This document shows, piece after piece, positions 1-5,907 of a stretch of DNA of 7,179 bases. How positions within the stretch are numbered: position 1 is the stretch's first letter; each line of letters opens with the position of its first letter. The notes beneath the pieces are model-generated. The model ran no database searches. It had not been told where the DNA came from and saw only the letters and a program-made list of their open reading frames with translations. Source of the DNA: an uncultured Nitrospira sp. (GTDB taxonomy: Bacteria > Nitrospirota > Nitrospiria > Nitrospirales > UBA8639); contig CABVRQ010000007.1 in the NCBI GenBank assembly GCA_902500695.1, forward strand, positions 78,598-85,776, given 5' to 3'. A program made the translations under genes and the position numbers.

Positions 1-1
1 C

Positions 2-424
2 TTACAAAAAATTCTTCTCCCCATTGAAGGGCAGGAAGACGCAGAAGCGGCGTTACAATTTTTGGCGCTCCAACCTTTTCGGCAACCGGTTGAGATCGAA
101 GTGTTCGCGGTCTGGCCACAACCCCAACTCTCCTGGCCAACCACGGTGGGACAATCCGACGTCCTGGAAGCTCAAGCCATAGAGGAAGCCCAGGAACGCA
201 TGAAAGTTCTCACTGACCGGCTTACCCGGATGAACTTCGCCTGTCAGGCCCATGTCGGGATTGGCGATCCCGCCTATGCCATCCTGGAACAGGCCAAGTC
301 TTCACAATCCGACTTGATCATGATGGGTACACATGGCCGGGGAGGATTCTCGCGATTTTTGATGGGAAGCGTGTCGCATACCGTGCTACACCAATCCCCT
401 TGCCCGGTTTTGATTGTCCGGTAG
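2..424 (+). CDS. Universal stress protein (UspA family), 3' part of gene
   Basis: The frame is open from the first bases of the window and has no convincing start, so the gene begins upstream. A TTG at 62 is the first possible start codon in frame, but starting there would remove the first beta strand (KILLPIEG), so I reject it. The visible 140 residues form one Usp domain. The C-terminal half has the ATP-binding signature G-2x-G-9x-G-S (G109, G112, G122, S123 of the visible fragment, in GTHGRGG and MGSVS), followed by the usual last strand CPVLIV. Usp proteins are cytoplasmic, bind nucleotides and help cells survive starvation or redox stress; the exact reaction is generally unknown. The opening strand LLPIEG resembles the second domain of two-domain Usp proteins such as the one at 1776-2738, so the full protein may be a tandem Usp (inference). 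The family call is secure; the full length is not visible. Confidence 0.93.
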   Translation, partial: LQKILLPIEGQEDAEAALQFLALQPFRQPVEIEVFAVWPQPQLSWPTTVGQSDVLEAQAIEEAQERMKVLTDRLTRMNFACQAHVGIGDPAYAILEQAKSSQSDLIMMGTHGRGGFSRFLMGSVSHTVLHQSPCPVLIVR

Positions 425-457
425 ACGTTCAGAAACGTGAGGACCGGCTGCCTTTTT
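425..457 (+). terminator. Weak hairpin plus T-run after the Usp gene
   Basis: Directly after the stop codon, ACGTT (425-429) can pair with AACGT (434-438) around a CAGA loop. A run of five T follows at 453-457, but 14 nt separate it from the stem. The stem is short and the T-run is badly placed, so this is at best a poor intrinsic terminator. Confidence 0.2.
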
Positions 458-537
458 CCTGTTGATGACATCTGCTACAGGGTTGTTCCGACAGAATGAG
501 GCGAACTGCTACGAAAGAAAAGGGACAGAATATATTC

Positions 538-578
538 ATGGAAGGATTATGCAGGAACCCTGCAGTCGCCTCTTCCAT
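538..578 (+). other. Two-tier stem-loop in the hsp20 upstream region
   Basis: ATGGAAG (538-544) pairs perfectly with CTTCCAT (572-578). Inside it TGCAGG (550-555) pairs perfectly with CCTGCA (559-564) around an AAC loop. The arms are separated by small internal loops. The element sits 85 nt before the Hsp20 start in DNA with no believable gene; a reading frame from 496 runs through it but is only the open extension of hsp20. It could be a structured 5' leader, a terminator-like attenuator (no T-run follows directly) or a copy of a dispersed palindromic repeat. The pairing is seen in the sequence; the role is unknown. Confidence 0.5.
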
Positions 579-616
579 AAAACTGTTGGCATATCCATTG
601 CTATCTATCAGGTATA

Positions 617-663
617 AGGATGATCGAAAATTTTTCTTCCTGGGTACAAAAGGAGGTGACGAA
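617..663 (+). promoter_or_regulatory. Putative RNA thermometer covering the hsp20 ribosome binding site
   Basis: The Shine-Dalgarno sequence AGGAGGTGA (651-659) ends four bases before the ATG. GGAGG (652-656) can pair with CUUCC (636-640) across an 11-nt loop, with one G-U wobble. After a U-U mismatch, UU (633-634) can extend the stem to GA (658-659). The anti-SD arm is preceded by a run of five U (631-635), recalling FourU-type thermometers in heat-shock leaders. A competing AGGA (617-620) could pair with UCCU (638-641) and release the SD, giving a possible two-state switch. The helix is short and weak, as thermometers need, but short SD pairings also arise by chance. The function is inferred. 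Confidence 0.35.
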
Positions 664-1119
664 ATGAGTGCCATTACACGTTGGGATCCGTTTCGAGAAA
701 TGGATGAATTACAGGGTCGGCTTTCAACTTTATTCGGCCGGGCACCGGTCAGAAAAGAAGGGGAGCGTCAAGAAGCATTGCGCGTCGCCGAATGGGCTCC
801 CCTGGTAGACATCACAGAAGACCCAAAAGAATACCTGGTCAAGGCCGAGCTTCCCGAAGTCAAAAAGGATGAAATTAAAATCGGTGTGCAAAACGATGTG
901 TTAGTCATTTCCGGTGAACGAAAGTATGAGAAGGAAGAGAAGGACAAAAAGTACCATCGGATCGAGCGAGCCTATGGGAGCTTTTCACGGAGTTTCACTA
1001 TCCCCGAAGATGCCGATCCCGAGAAAGTCTCGGCGGAATTCAAGGAGGGTGTGTTGCACGTCCATTTACCAAAAAGCGACCGGGCAAAACCAAAAAGTAT
1101 TACCGTGAAAGTTTCATGA
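664..1119 (+). CDS. hsp20: Small heat-shock protein, Hsp20/alpha-crystallin family
   Basis: This is an ATP-independent cytoplasmic holdase of 151 residues that binds unfolding proteins and keeps them refoldable for DnaK/ClpB-type chaperones. The N-terminal arm has the WDPF motif typical of bacterial class A Hsp20 (residues 7-10). The alpha-crystallin domain runs from about 43 (WAPLVDI) to about 138, with the strand VLVISGER and the hallmark GVLHVHLPK (129-137). A C-terminal I-x-V motif (I146, V148) is the tail that docks into a neighbouring dimer to build oligomers. The frame extends upstream to 496, but the ATG at 664 is chosen because an excellent SD, AGGAGGTGA, lies 7 nt upstream and the protein then begins as family members do. 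The length is normal. Its leader holds a possible thermosensor (617-663). No CIRCE element or clear sigma-32 promoter was found. The neighbours are stress proteins on the same strand. Confidence 0.97.
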   Translation: MSAITRWDPFREMDELQGRLSTLFGRAPVRKEGERQEALRVAEWAPLVDITEDPKEYLVKAELPEVKKDEIKIGVQNDVLVISGERKYEKEEKDKKYHRIERAYGSFSRSFTIPEDADPEKVSAEFKEGVLHVHLPKSDRAKPKSITVKVS

Positions 1120-1124
1120 GAGAG

Positions 1125-1158
1125 CGGGTTCCCCCTTCTGGATTGAAAGGAGAACCCG
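1125..1158 (+). terminator. Strong hairpin after hsp20
   Basis: CGGGTTC (1125-1131) pairs perfectly with GAACCCG (1152-1158), and CCTT (1134-1137) with AAGG (1147-1150) inside it. The stem starts 5 nt after the hsp20 stop. No T-run follows (GGGGACCCGG instead), so it is not a classical intrinsic terminator; it may protect the 3' end of the mRNA or end transcription in another way. A second small hairpin, AGTGA (1199-1203) with TCACT (1210-1214), lies in the leader of the cupredoxin gene. Nothing else was seen between 1120 and 1242. Confidence 0.4.
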
Positions 1159-1242
1159 GGGACCCGGTGATGACCATACGACCATTGACAGCAAGTCGAG
1201 TGAGAAAAGTCACTTCATCAAAGTAAGGGAGATCATCCACAC

Positions 1243-1668
1243 ATGTACAACCTTCGAGAATGCCTATTTCGCAGGGTTTGGCTTCTGTCCATTGGATTTC
1301 TTCTCTTAGGGGGCATGCTCCCGACCAACGCGCAACCCCTCCAAGAAGTGAAAGTGACCATAGAGGGATATACGTTTCACACCACTCAGATGCCTCTTCA
1401 ACTGGACACGGAGACCATTATCTACATCACAAACAAGGATACGGTCCGTCATGATTTTGGATCAGACATGTTTGTGAATACTCTGACCCACGTCGAAAGT
1501 AAGGGAGTCGTGACCTATGGAAAGGGTGTGGAAGGCGTCTATCTTGAGCCTGGCCAGGAGGCATCAATCCGTTTGATGCTGAACCACTCCGGTCGATTCC
1601 AATTTCAATGTTCGATCCATAAGGAGATGAAAGGGGAAATTCTACTCCTGACCGTGGACGCCGTGTAA
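1243..1668 (+). CDS. Secreted cupredoxin-domain copper protein
   Basis: This 141-residue protein is exported by a Sec-type signal peptide: RECLFRR at the N-terminus, a hydrophobic core at about 12-26, and likely cleavage near A30 (TNA-QP). The mature part is one cupredoxin-like beta sandwich. Candidate type 1 copper ligands are H70 (in VRHDF), C123, H126 and M129 in the C-x2-H-x2-M block CSIHKEMKG, which is how cupredoxin domains usually end. Between H70 and C123 there is a longer loop (about 76-103) rich in V and G. Likely roles are periplasmic electron transfer or copper binding; the sequence does not tell which partner it serves. The ATG is preceded by AAGGGAG (1225-1231), 11 nt away. Hsp20 lies upstream and a tandem Usp downstream on the same strand, both over 100 nt away, so it may be a single transcription unit. 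The fold call is confident, the role is not. Confidence 0.88.
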   Translation: MYNLRECLFRRVWLLSIGFLLLGGMLPTNAQPLQEVKVTIEGYTFHTTQMPLQLDTETIIYITNKDTVRHDFGSDMFVNTLTHVESKGVVTYGKGVEGVYLEPGQEASIRLMLNHSGRFQFQCSIHKEMKGEILLLTVDAV

Positions 1669-1775
1669 TCGGTAACCTCTGAATTCCCGATGGGTTGTGG
1701 TCGGATGCCCGAGTAATTAAAATCTCTGAGTAGGGCTATCTTGCTTTCACTTTAAGGCGAAAGGCCAATACAATT

Positions 1776-2738
1776 ATGGTCAAGATCGTAACCCATGTCC
1801 TGTTTCCCACCGACTTTTCACCAAGCTCCGCCCCTGCATTTCGATATGCGGTGGAATGGGCCAAAGTGTTTGAAGCCCAACTGACCATTCTCCATGTCCA
1901 TTCTCTGCAACCGGGGCTGGATATTGACGCAGGAGTCGCTCAACAATTCCTGGATGAACAACGGAAGGTGGCACGGGAAGAGTTGGAAACACTCCTGGCC
2001 GGGGCCCGGCAACAAGTTCCCAAGGCATCTATAGAACTGCTGGCAGGGCTGCCGTCGGAATGCATTTGCGAGGTTGCCAGGGAGAAAAAATGCGATTTAA
2101 TTATGATGGGAACTCACGGGTGGACCGGGTTCAATCGCGTCTTATTCGGAAGCGTGGCGGAACGGGTGATTCAACGAGCCCCATGCCCGGTCCTGTCCAT
2201 TCCTCACCGGGAATCAGTGGATATCTCAGCGATGCATCCCTTGCAAATCCTCCCGCGACAAGTCGTCCTGCCTTTGGAATTCTCCGATTGCTCGATGGAG
2301 GCCTATGAATATGCGATCCAAATTGCGAAATGGTTTGATGTGCCGCTGACCTTGGTCCATGCCATTGAACCATTGTCCTACAGTTTGGACTTCACCCTGA
2401 CTCATCCGCTTCAAGAAAAAACCAACCGGGATAAGGTCGAAAAGCGATTGGCTGATCTTACCGCTGTTCTGTCCGAACAGGGCTTATCCGCGCGATACGA
2501 GTTACTCGATAAACCAACCGTGGATGGCATTCTTGAGACCAGCGCGATCCAGCAGGCTGATCTGATTGTCATGGGGACCCACGGTCGAAAGGGACTGACC
2601 CGTATGATCCTGGGGAGCACGGCTTATAAGGTGCTCGAACAAAGCCCCTACCCTGTCCTCACAGTGAAAAGTCCAAAATTCGAGGGAGGGCATCATCCGT
2701 CATCTGAAAATGAACAGACCCCATCCTCCGCAAGGTGA
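1776..2738 (+). CDS. Tandem universal stress protein (two Usp domains)
   Basis: This 320-residue cytoplasmic stress protein consists of two Usp domains that probably pack as an internal dimer. Domain 1 (about 5-145) opens with HVLFPTDFS and carries G112-2x-G115-9x-G125-S126. Domain 2 (about 160-300) opens with VVLPLEFSD and carries G267-2x-G270-9x-G280-S281. Both nucleotide-binding signatures are intact, so both halves may bind ATP. The last 20 residues (GGHHPSSENEQTPSSAR) are a polar, probably disordered tail. The ATG at 1776 has only a weak AAGG (1761-1764) upstream, but the first beta strand begins directly after it, supporting this start. The stop codon overlaps the GTG start of the next gene, which points to translational coupling and an operon with 2735-4123 and 4138-5259. 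Usp genes are often placed beside redox genes; which signal this one answers cannot be read here. Confidence 0.95.
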   Translation: MVKIVTHVLFPTDFSPSSAPAFRYAVEWAKVFEAQLTILHVHSLQPGLDIDAGVAQQFLDEQRKVAREELETLLAGARQQVPKASIELLAGLPSECICEVAREKKCDLIMMGTHGWTGFNRVLFGSVAERVIQRAPCPVLSIPHRESVDISAMHPLQILPRQVVLPLEFSDCSMEAYEYAIQIAKWFDVPLTLVHAIEPLSYSLDFTLTHPLQEKTNRDKVEKRLADLTAVLSEQGLSARYELLDKPTVDGILETSAIQQADLIVMGTHGRKGLTRMILGSTAYKVLEQSPYPVLTVKSPKFEGGHHPSSENEQTPSSAR

Positions 2739-4123
2739 ACCCTGAACCCGTGACAATAGAGAACAACCACGCCCACCCCTCAGCCGGAACAGCCGAAGGC
2801 CTTCGCAATCTGTTAGCCCGATTGGAACTTCAATCCGTCCAACCAGATTTTCAGTTACAACGACAACTGGCCTTAAGCCACGCCCTTCAGCCCTATTTAC
2901 ATCCACTCATGGTTCCGCCCCTGGTTCCCCTGCCGGAGGAAGAGGACCTGGCCAAGTGGTACCTCTATGCTGATTATTTGCCAACTGACGGCCATGCTTC
3001 TCTCATCGAACAAGTGCGGGACCTGGTAACGGAACATGTCCCGCAAGAAGAACGGGTCTGGCTGGATTCCTTGCGACATTCCTACATGGATCTGCTCGAG
3101 GTGCAAGATATGGCTCACGGGAATCAGACTACTCAGACCCGTCTGCAATCGTTGGGGGATAAACAGATATTTGCTGTTTTCCTCCCAGTGGCAAGCGTGC
3201 CATACAACGTTGGACATGTCCTGTTCACCCGGCTCCTTCGGGGGTTGACCGACATACGCCTGCCTGGTCCGCCACTCATTCTTTCCTCCAGCATGGGAAA
3301 GGCGGTCCTTGAATTGACCAATGAGAAGCGACGGGAAATCGAGATTGGCACAGGCAATTTCGCTCTTTCAGAATGGGCAGAATTCGCCAAGAGCTACGGG
3401 TATACAATGATGTGGAGTGTCGCCAAGGTGCGACGAGGAGCCTGGGCTGTCGTGGACTCACAAATCGACTATCTAAATGCCCATGGCGAAACCTTTCTTT
3501 ATGCCATCGCCCTGTATGAACACCATGACTTGCGTGTGCTGACTAACGGGCTTCGTGGATTTGATCAGTTCACTTCCGCGCAAGAAAAGGCCCGCAAACC
3601 CGCGTCATCCGTTTTACAAACCGACACCTTAACGTGGCTATGGCTCCCACCACATGACCCATCCGGTGCCACAGAATACCCCGTCGCCCGTTTGACCTTG
3701 ACACCCACACAACTATTTGTCGAAACCGATTCTTCAGACCGGCTGGATATCATCAAGCATCAACTGGCCGCAACCTTTGGCTTCTCACTACATTTCCAGG
3801 GGGAAACCACCGCTCCCCCTCAACATAGGACTCCTGAAGTGAATCTTTTATCAGACAGCTATATCGCTCCCCCCACCATCGTCTCCCAAGAAGAAGAGCA
3901 ACTGATCCTCGCCTCATTGCTTGAAACTGTCTATTTGGAATGGGCAGAAACGCCTTCCCCGCTTTTGAAAGCTCAAAGCCCTCGCCATTATTGTGCTGCG
4001 CAACACGACACCAAAGACGTCGAAGCTATCATTGATCAAATGGAACAACATGATCTGGGTAGGCGACGCACGGGCAAACCCGCTTACAATTACAACATTC
4101 TCCGTGGTCACATTGGGCTCTAA
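2735..4123 (+). CDS. Unknown protein resembling SEC-C-associated proteins, zinc knuckle absent
   Basis: This is a 462-residue soluble protein with no signal peptide or membrane helix. I cannot assign a function. Two parts recall a family of uncharacterised bacterial proteins often annotated by a SEC-C zinc motif. The first is the segment at about 72-120 (LAKWYLYADYL, then EERVWLDSLRHSYMDLLEVQ), like their F-x-E-W-F-x-x-D-Y ... ER-x-x-L-x-x-W ... YEV pattern. The second is the last 48 residues (415-462, SPRHYC ... DVEAIIDQMEQ ... GKPAYNYNILRGHIGL), like their TPR-x-A ... LL-x-x-ME ... G-x-P-x-Y-D-x-x-x-LR-x-x-LGL tail. The zinc knuckle is absent; the only cysteine visible is in SPRHYC. The GTG start at 2735 overlaps the upstream stop by 4 nt; a GTG at 2750 is an alternative start. 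The gene lies between a tandem Usp and a HydB-like protein, probably in one operon, so a stress or electron-transfer role is possible but unproven. The coding call is strong, the family link moderate. Confidence 0.85.
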   Translation: MNPEPVTIENNHAHPSAGTAEGLRNLLARLELQSVQPDFQLQRQLALSHALQPYLHPLMVPPLVPLPEEEDLAKWYLYADYLPTDGHASLIEQVRDLVTEHVPQEERVWLDSLRHSYMDLLEVQDMAHGNQTTQTRLQSLGDKQIFAVFLPVASVPYNVGHVLFTRLLRGLTDIRLPGPPLILSSSMGKAVLELTNEKRREIEIGTGNFALSEWAEFAKSYGYTMMWSVAKVRRGAWAVVDSQIDYLNAHGETFLYAIALYEHHDLRVLTNGLRGFDQFTSAQEKARKPASSVLQTDTLTWLWLPPHDPSGATEYPVARLTLTPTQLFVETDSSDRLDIIKHQLAATFGFSLHFQGETTAPPQHRTPEVNLLSDSYIAPPTIVSQEEEQLILASLLETVYLEWAETPSPLLKAQSPRHYCAAQHDTKDVEAIIDQMEQHDLGRRRTGKPAYNYNILRGHIGL

Positions 4124-4137
4124 GATACAAGGGAACC

Positions 4138-5259
4138 ATGGCTCACGACTTTTTTGAACCTCCTCCGCCAGGACTCTTATCACGCCAGGATTTTTCGCAG
4201 CTGATTCATGTTCTCCAGAATCTTGGCTATCGAATCCTGGGGCCGGTCCTCTCCAACGGCGCAATTCAATGGGACGAAATTACCCGGGTAGATGACCTCC
4301 CGATCGGATGGAAGGACCAGCAACGCCCAGGAAACTATCGGCTGGAACCAGACTCTAGCGCCAGATATTTCAATATCGTTCACGGCCCACAGTCTCTCAA
4401 GCCACTGGTGTTTACGCCCCGAGAAACTCTGTTAGTCCTGGACCGCCAAGGAAAAACCTTTTCTGCCAAAGAAACCGTCCCTGAGATACCACGAACCGCC
4501 GTGCTGGGAGTGAGAGCATGCGATCTTGCTGGACTTGGCATTCAAGATCAGATTTTCCTGAACGGTTCCTATCCTGATCCCTACTATCAACAGCGACGGA
4601 AAAATCTTCTCCTCATCGCCGTCAACTGCACAAGGGCATTGGAGACCTGCTTTTGCGCCTCAATGGGCACGGGGCCAAAAGCCCAAGGAGGGTACGATCT
4701 CAGCCTGACGGAGGCCGATGACGATTTTACGATTGAAGCCGGAAGCACTGCAGGCCTAAAGGTCTTGGAGCAGCTTGCCTGCTCGGTTGCATCTGAAAAC
4801 AGGATCAAACAGGATGAGGAACGAATAGCCGCCTGCGCAGCCAGCCAAACGCGGACCATTCCGCATGCTTCGTTACCCCAAGCATTATATGATGCCCACG
4901 ATCACGCTCGATGGGACGAGGTAGCCGCACGATGTCTGGCCTGCACCAACTGTACGATGGTCTGCCCCACTTGCTTTTGTCATGGGGTGGAAGAAACTCC
5001 ATCCCTGGACCACCAACAATCCGAACATGCTCGAGTCTGGGATTCGTGTTTCACGTCAGATCACGGATTCATCCACGGAAAAAATTTTCGTCCTACCACC
5101 AAAGACCGGTACCGCATGTGGCTGACTCACAAATTAGGGTCATGGATTGATCAATTCGGCATGTCGGGTTGTGTCGGTTGCGGACGCTGTATCACCTGGT
5201 GCCCGGTAGGCATCGATCTGACCGAAGAAGTTCACGCCCTCTGTCAGCCCCCCGAATAA
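4138..5259 (+). CDS. HydB/AsrA-like 4Fe-4S dicluster protein (sulfhydrogenase beta-subunit type)
   Basis: This 373-residue cytoplasmic iron-sulfur protein is of the type that links a flavoprotein (HydG) to the hydrogenase small subunit in group 3b NAD(P)-linked [NiFe] hydrogenases; related AsrA serves anaerobic sulfite reductase. The N-terminal half has GYRILGP, LPIGW and PGNYRL, then GVRACDLAGLGIQDQIF with C128, and NCTRALETCFCASMGTGP with C164, C171 and C173, all typical of HydB. Two ferredoxin-like clusters follow: C266-x2-C269-x2-C272-x3-C276-P and C345-x2-C348-x2-C351-x3-C355-P. Between them WDSCFTSDHGFIHG and the RYRMWLTHKLGSW stretch also match the family. The length is normal and no key cysteine is missing, so it looks functional. 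The ATG has AAGGGA close upstream (4129-4134) and starts 14 nt after the previous stop. Oddly, the genes expected next (hydG, hydD, hydA) are absent: a convergent ferritin-like gene follows. It may serve a remote hydrogenase or another electron-transfer system. Confidence 0.88.
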   Translation: MAHDFFEPPPPGLLSRQDFSQLIHVLQNLGYRILGPVLSNGAIQWDEITRVDDLPIGWKDQQRPGNYRLEPDSSARYFNIVHGPQSLKPLVFTPRETLLVLDRQGKTFSAKETVPEIPRTAVLGVRACDLAGLGIQDQIFLNGSYPDPYYQQRRKNLLLIAVNCTRALETCFCASMGTGPKAQGGYDLSLTEADDDFTIEAGSTAGLKVLEQLACSVASENRIKQDEERIAACAASQTRTIPHASLPQALYDAHDHARWDEVAARCLACTNCTMVCPTCFCHGVEETPSLDHQQSEHARVWDSCFTSDHGFIHGKNFRPTTKDRYRMWLTHKLGSWIDQFGMSGCVGCGRCITWCPVGIDLTEEVHALCQPPE

Positions 5260-5278
5260 CCAAAATTCAGTGAATACG

Positions 5279-5294
5279 GGGACAGGTCGGTCCC
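5279..5294. terminator. Possible two-way terminator between convergent genes
   Basis: GGGAC (5279-5283) pairs with GTCCC (5290-5294) around a 6-nt loop, in the 50-nt gap between the convergent HydB-like and ferritin-like genes. The position fits a shared terminator, but neither strand shows a proper T-run after the stem. Confidence 0.3.
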
Positions 5295-5309
5295 ATCGAC
5301 ATTACCAGG

Positions 5310-5597
5310 CTACTTGTGCGCGATGGGTTTCTCTGTAAACAGGAAATCCTTCAAATGTTTGGAAAATGTCGGATCCTTGCGGCGAATCCATTCGAGGACC
5401 ATCGACGCATGCTCCTTCTCCTCATCACGATTGTGCTTAAGGATGGCCTTGAGGTCCCCGTCTTTGCACGCATCCGCGCGCTGATTGTACCAATCAACGG
5501 CCTCCAGTTCTTCCATCAATGAGACAATGGCCCGGTGCATATCGCGTGTTTCATCGGACAATTCCTCAATGGGTTCGTGATAGCCGACACTCGCCAT
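5310..5597 (-). CDS. Encapsulated-ferritin-like protein (EncFtn family) without targeting tail
   Basis: This 95-residue, mostly helical ferroxidase subunit belongs to the encapsulin-cargo ferritin family, in which two short subunits pair to build one ferritin-like iron site that oxidises Fe(II). It aligns by eye with Rhodospirillum rubrum EncFtn with an offset of two. The ferroxidase residues E30, E60 and H63 correspond to E32, E62 and H65; the entry-site residues E29 and E32 and the nearby W36 are also kept, in MEELEAVDWY and NRDEEKEHA. The family end LFTEKPI is present, but the protein stops four residues later at HK. The usual flexible C-terminal extension with an encapsulin-docking peptide is missing, and reading past the stop, or in another frame just after it, reveals none. 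No encapsulin gene is in the window. The ATG is well supported by AGGAGGAG (5604-5611), 6 nt away. It converges on the HydB-like gene and is probably transcribed alone from within 5598-5706. Confidence 0.93.
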   Translation of the reverse strand: MASVGYHEPIEELSDETRDMHRAIVSLMEELEAVDWYNQRADACKDGDLKAILKHNRDEEKEHASMVLEWIRRKDPTFSKHLKDFLFTEKPIAHK

Positions 5598-5621
5598 ATT
5601 CCGCTCCTCCTCTGGATTTAA

Positions 5622-5643
5622 GATGATGAATCATAATGATGAG
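5622..5643 (-). promoter_or_regulatory. Candidate promoter and AT-rich dyad upstream of the ferritin-like gene
   Basis: On the minus strand TATGAT (5630-5635) is a good -10 match and would start transcription about 26 nt before the ferritin-like ATG. The -35 candidate TTAGTG (5652-5657) is poor. The -10 lies inside repeated ATGAT/ATCAT half-sites around the short palindrome ATGAATCAT. Such sites could bind an iron regulator of the Fur type, but the match to the 19-bp Fur consensus is only about half by eye. Otherwise the 5598-5706 gap shows no gene. Confidence 0.3.
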
Positions 5644-5706
5644 CACGAAACCACTAATATGGGATAGGCAACCGCATGAGGGAGAGGTTTTCCCATAGGG
5701 CGGACT

Positions 5707-5907
5707 CTAGGCTCTGACCTTTGGGATGTCAATTATTACCCCCATCAGTGCGTCTCGAAAAGTATTATCCTCATATACATTTACTCGGCAGCCCAGCAGA
5801 TCGGCAATCACCTCTTCAACTCTTTGCGGATTTGCCGATTTGAACTTCCAGTGAACACACTCCACCAGGACACCCGGATGCAGGTTTACCTTGCAGGGTG
5901 ACATCAA
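5707..5907 (-). CDS. Doubtful small reading frame overlapping the membrane protein gene
   Basis: This 66-residue frame begins at a TTG at 5907 with no SD in front (ATG at 5904 is next) and shares its first 92 nt with the end of the membrane protein gene in another frame. The part outside the overlap reads like a real protein (RVEEVIADLLGCRVNVYEDN, then FRDALMGVIIDIPKV), with a plausible amphipathic helix and beta strand and no stop. I recognise no family. It may be a separate small gene with an internal start, the true end of a frameshifted upstream gene, or a chance frame. Against the frameshift idea, the CPGGVCSLE tail of the membrane protein looks like a natural end. Confidence 0.28.
   Translation of the reverse strand: MMSPCKVNLHPGVLVECVHWKFKSANPQRVEEVIADLLGCRVNVYEDNTFRDALMGVIIDIPKVRA

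Noticed and set aside
62..424. TTG at 62 as the start of the first Usp gene
   Set aside because: The frame is open upstream to base 2 and the lost part encodes the first Usp beta strand (KILLPIEG); the gene is truncated by the window edge.
496..663. N-terminal extension of Hsp20 starting at 496
   Set aside because: The added 56 residues match no Hsp20 feature, while the ATG at 664 has an excellent SD at 7 nt and the expected WDPF start.
425..663. CIRCE element or sigma-32 promoter for hsp20
   Set aside because: I found neither the TTAGCACTC/GAGTGCTAA dyad nor a convincing CTTGAA ... CCCCAT pair.
2897..3217. 106-residue minus-strand frame inside the 462-residue gene
   Set aside because: Antisense shadow of a long coupled coding frame, with no recognisable domain.
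3914..4264. 116-residue minus-strand frame across the junction of the unknown and HydB-like genes
   Set aside because: It is antisense to two well-supported genes and resembles no protein family.
5310..5310. Hidden encapsulin-docking peptide after the ferritin-like stop codon
   Set aside because: Reading on past the stop in the same frame gives PGNVDGTDLSPYSLNFG and then a stop, and another frame just after it also gives no docking-like (L-x-V/I-G-S-L) peptide.
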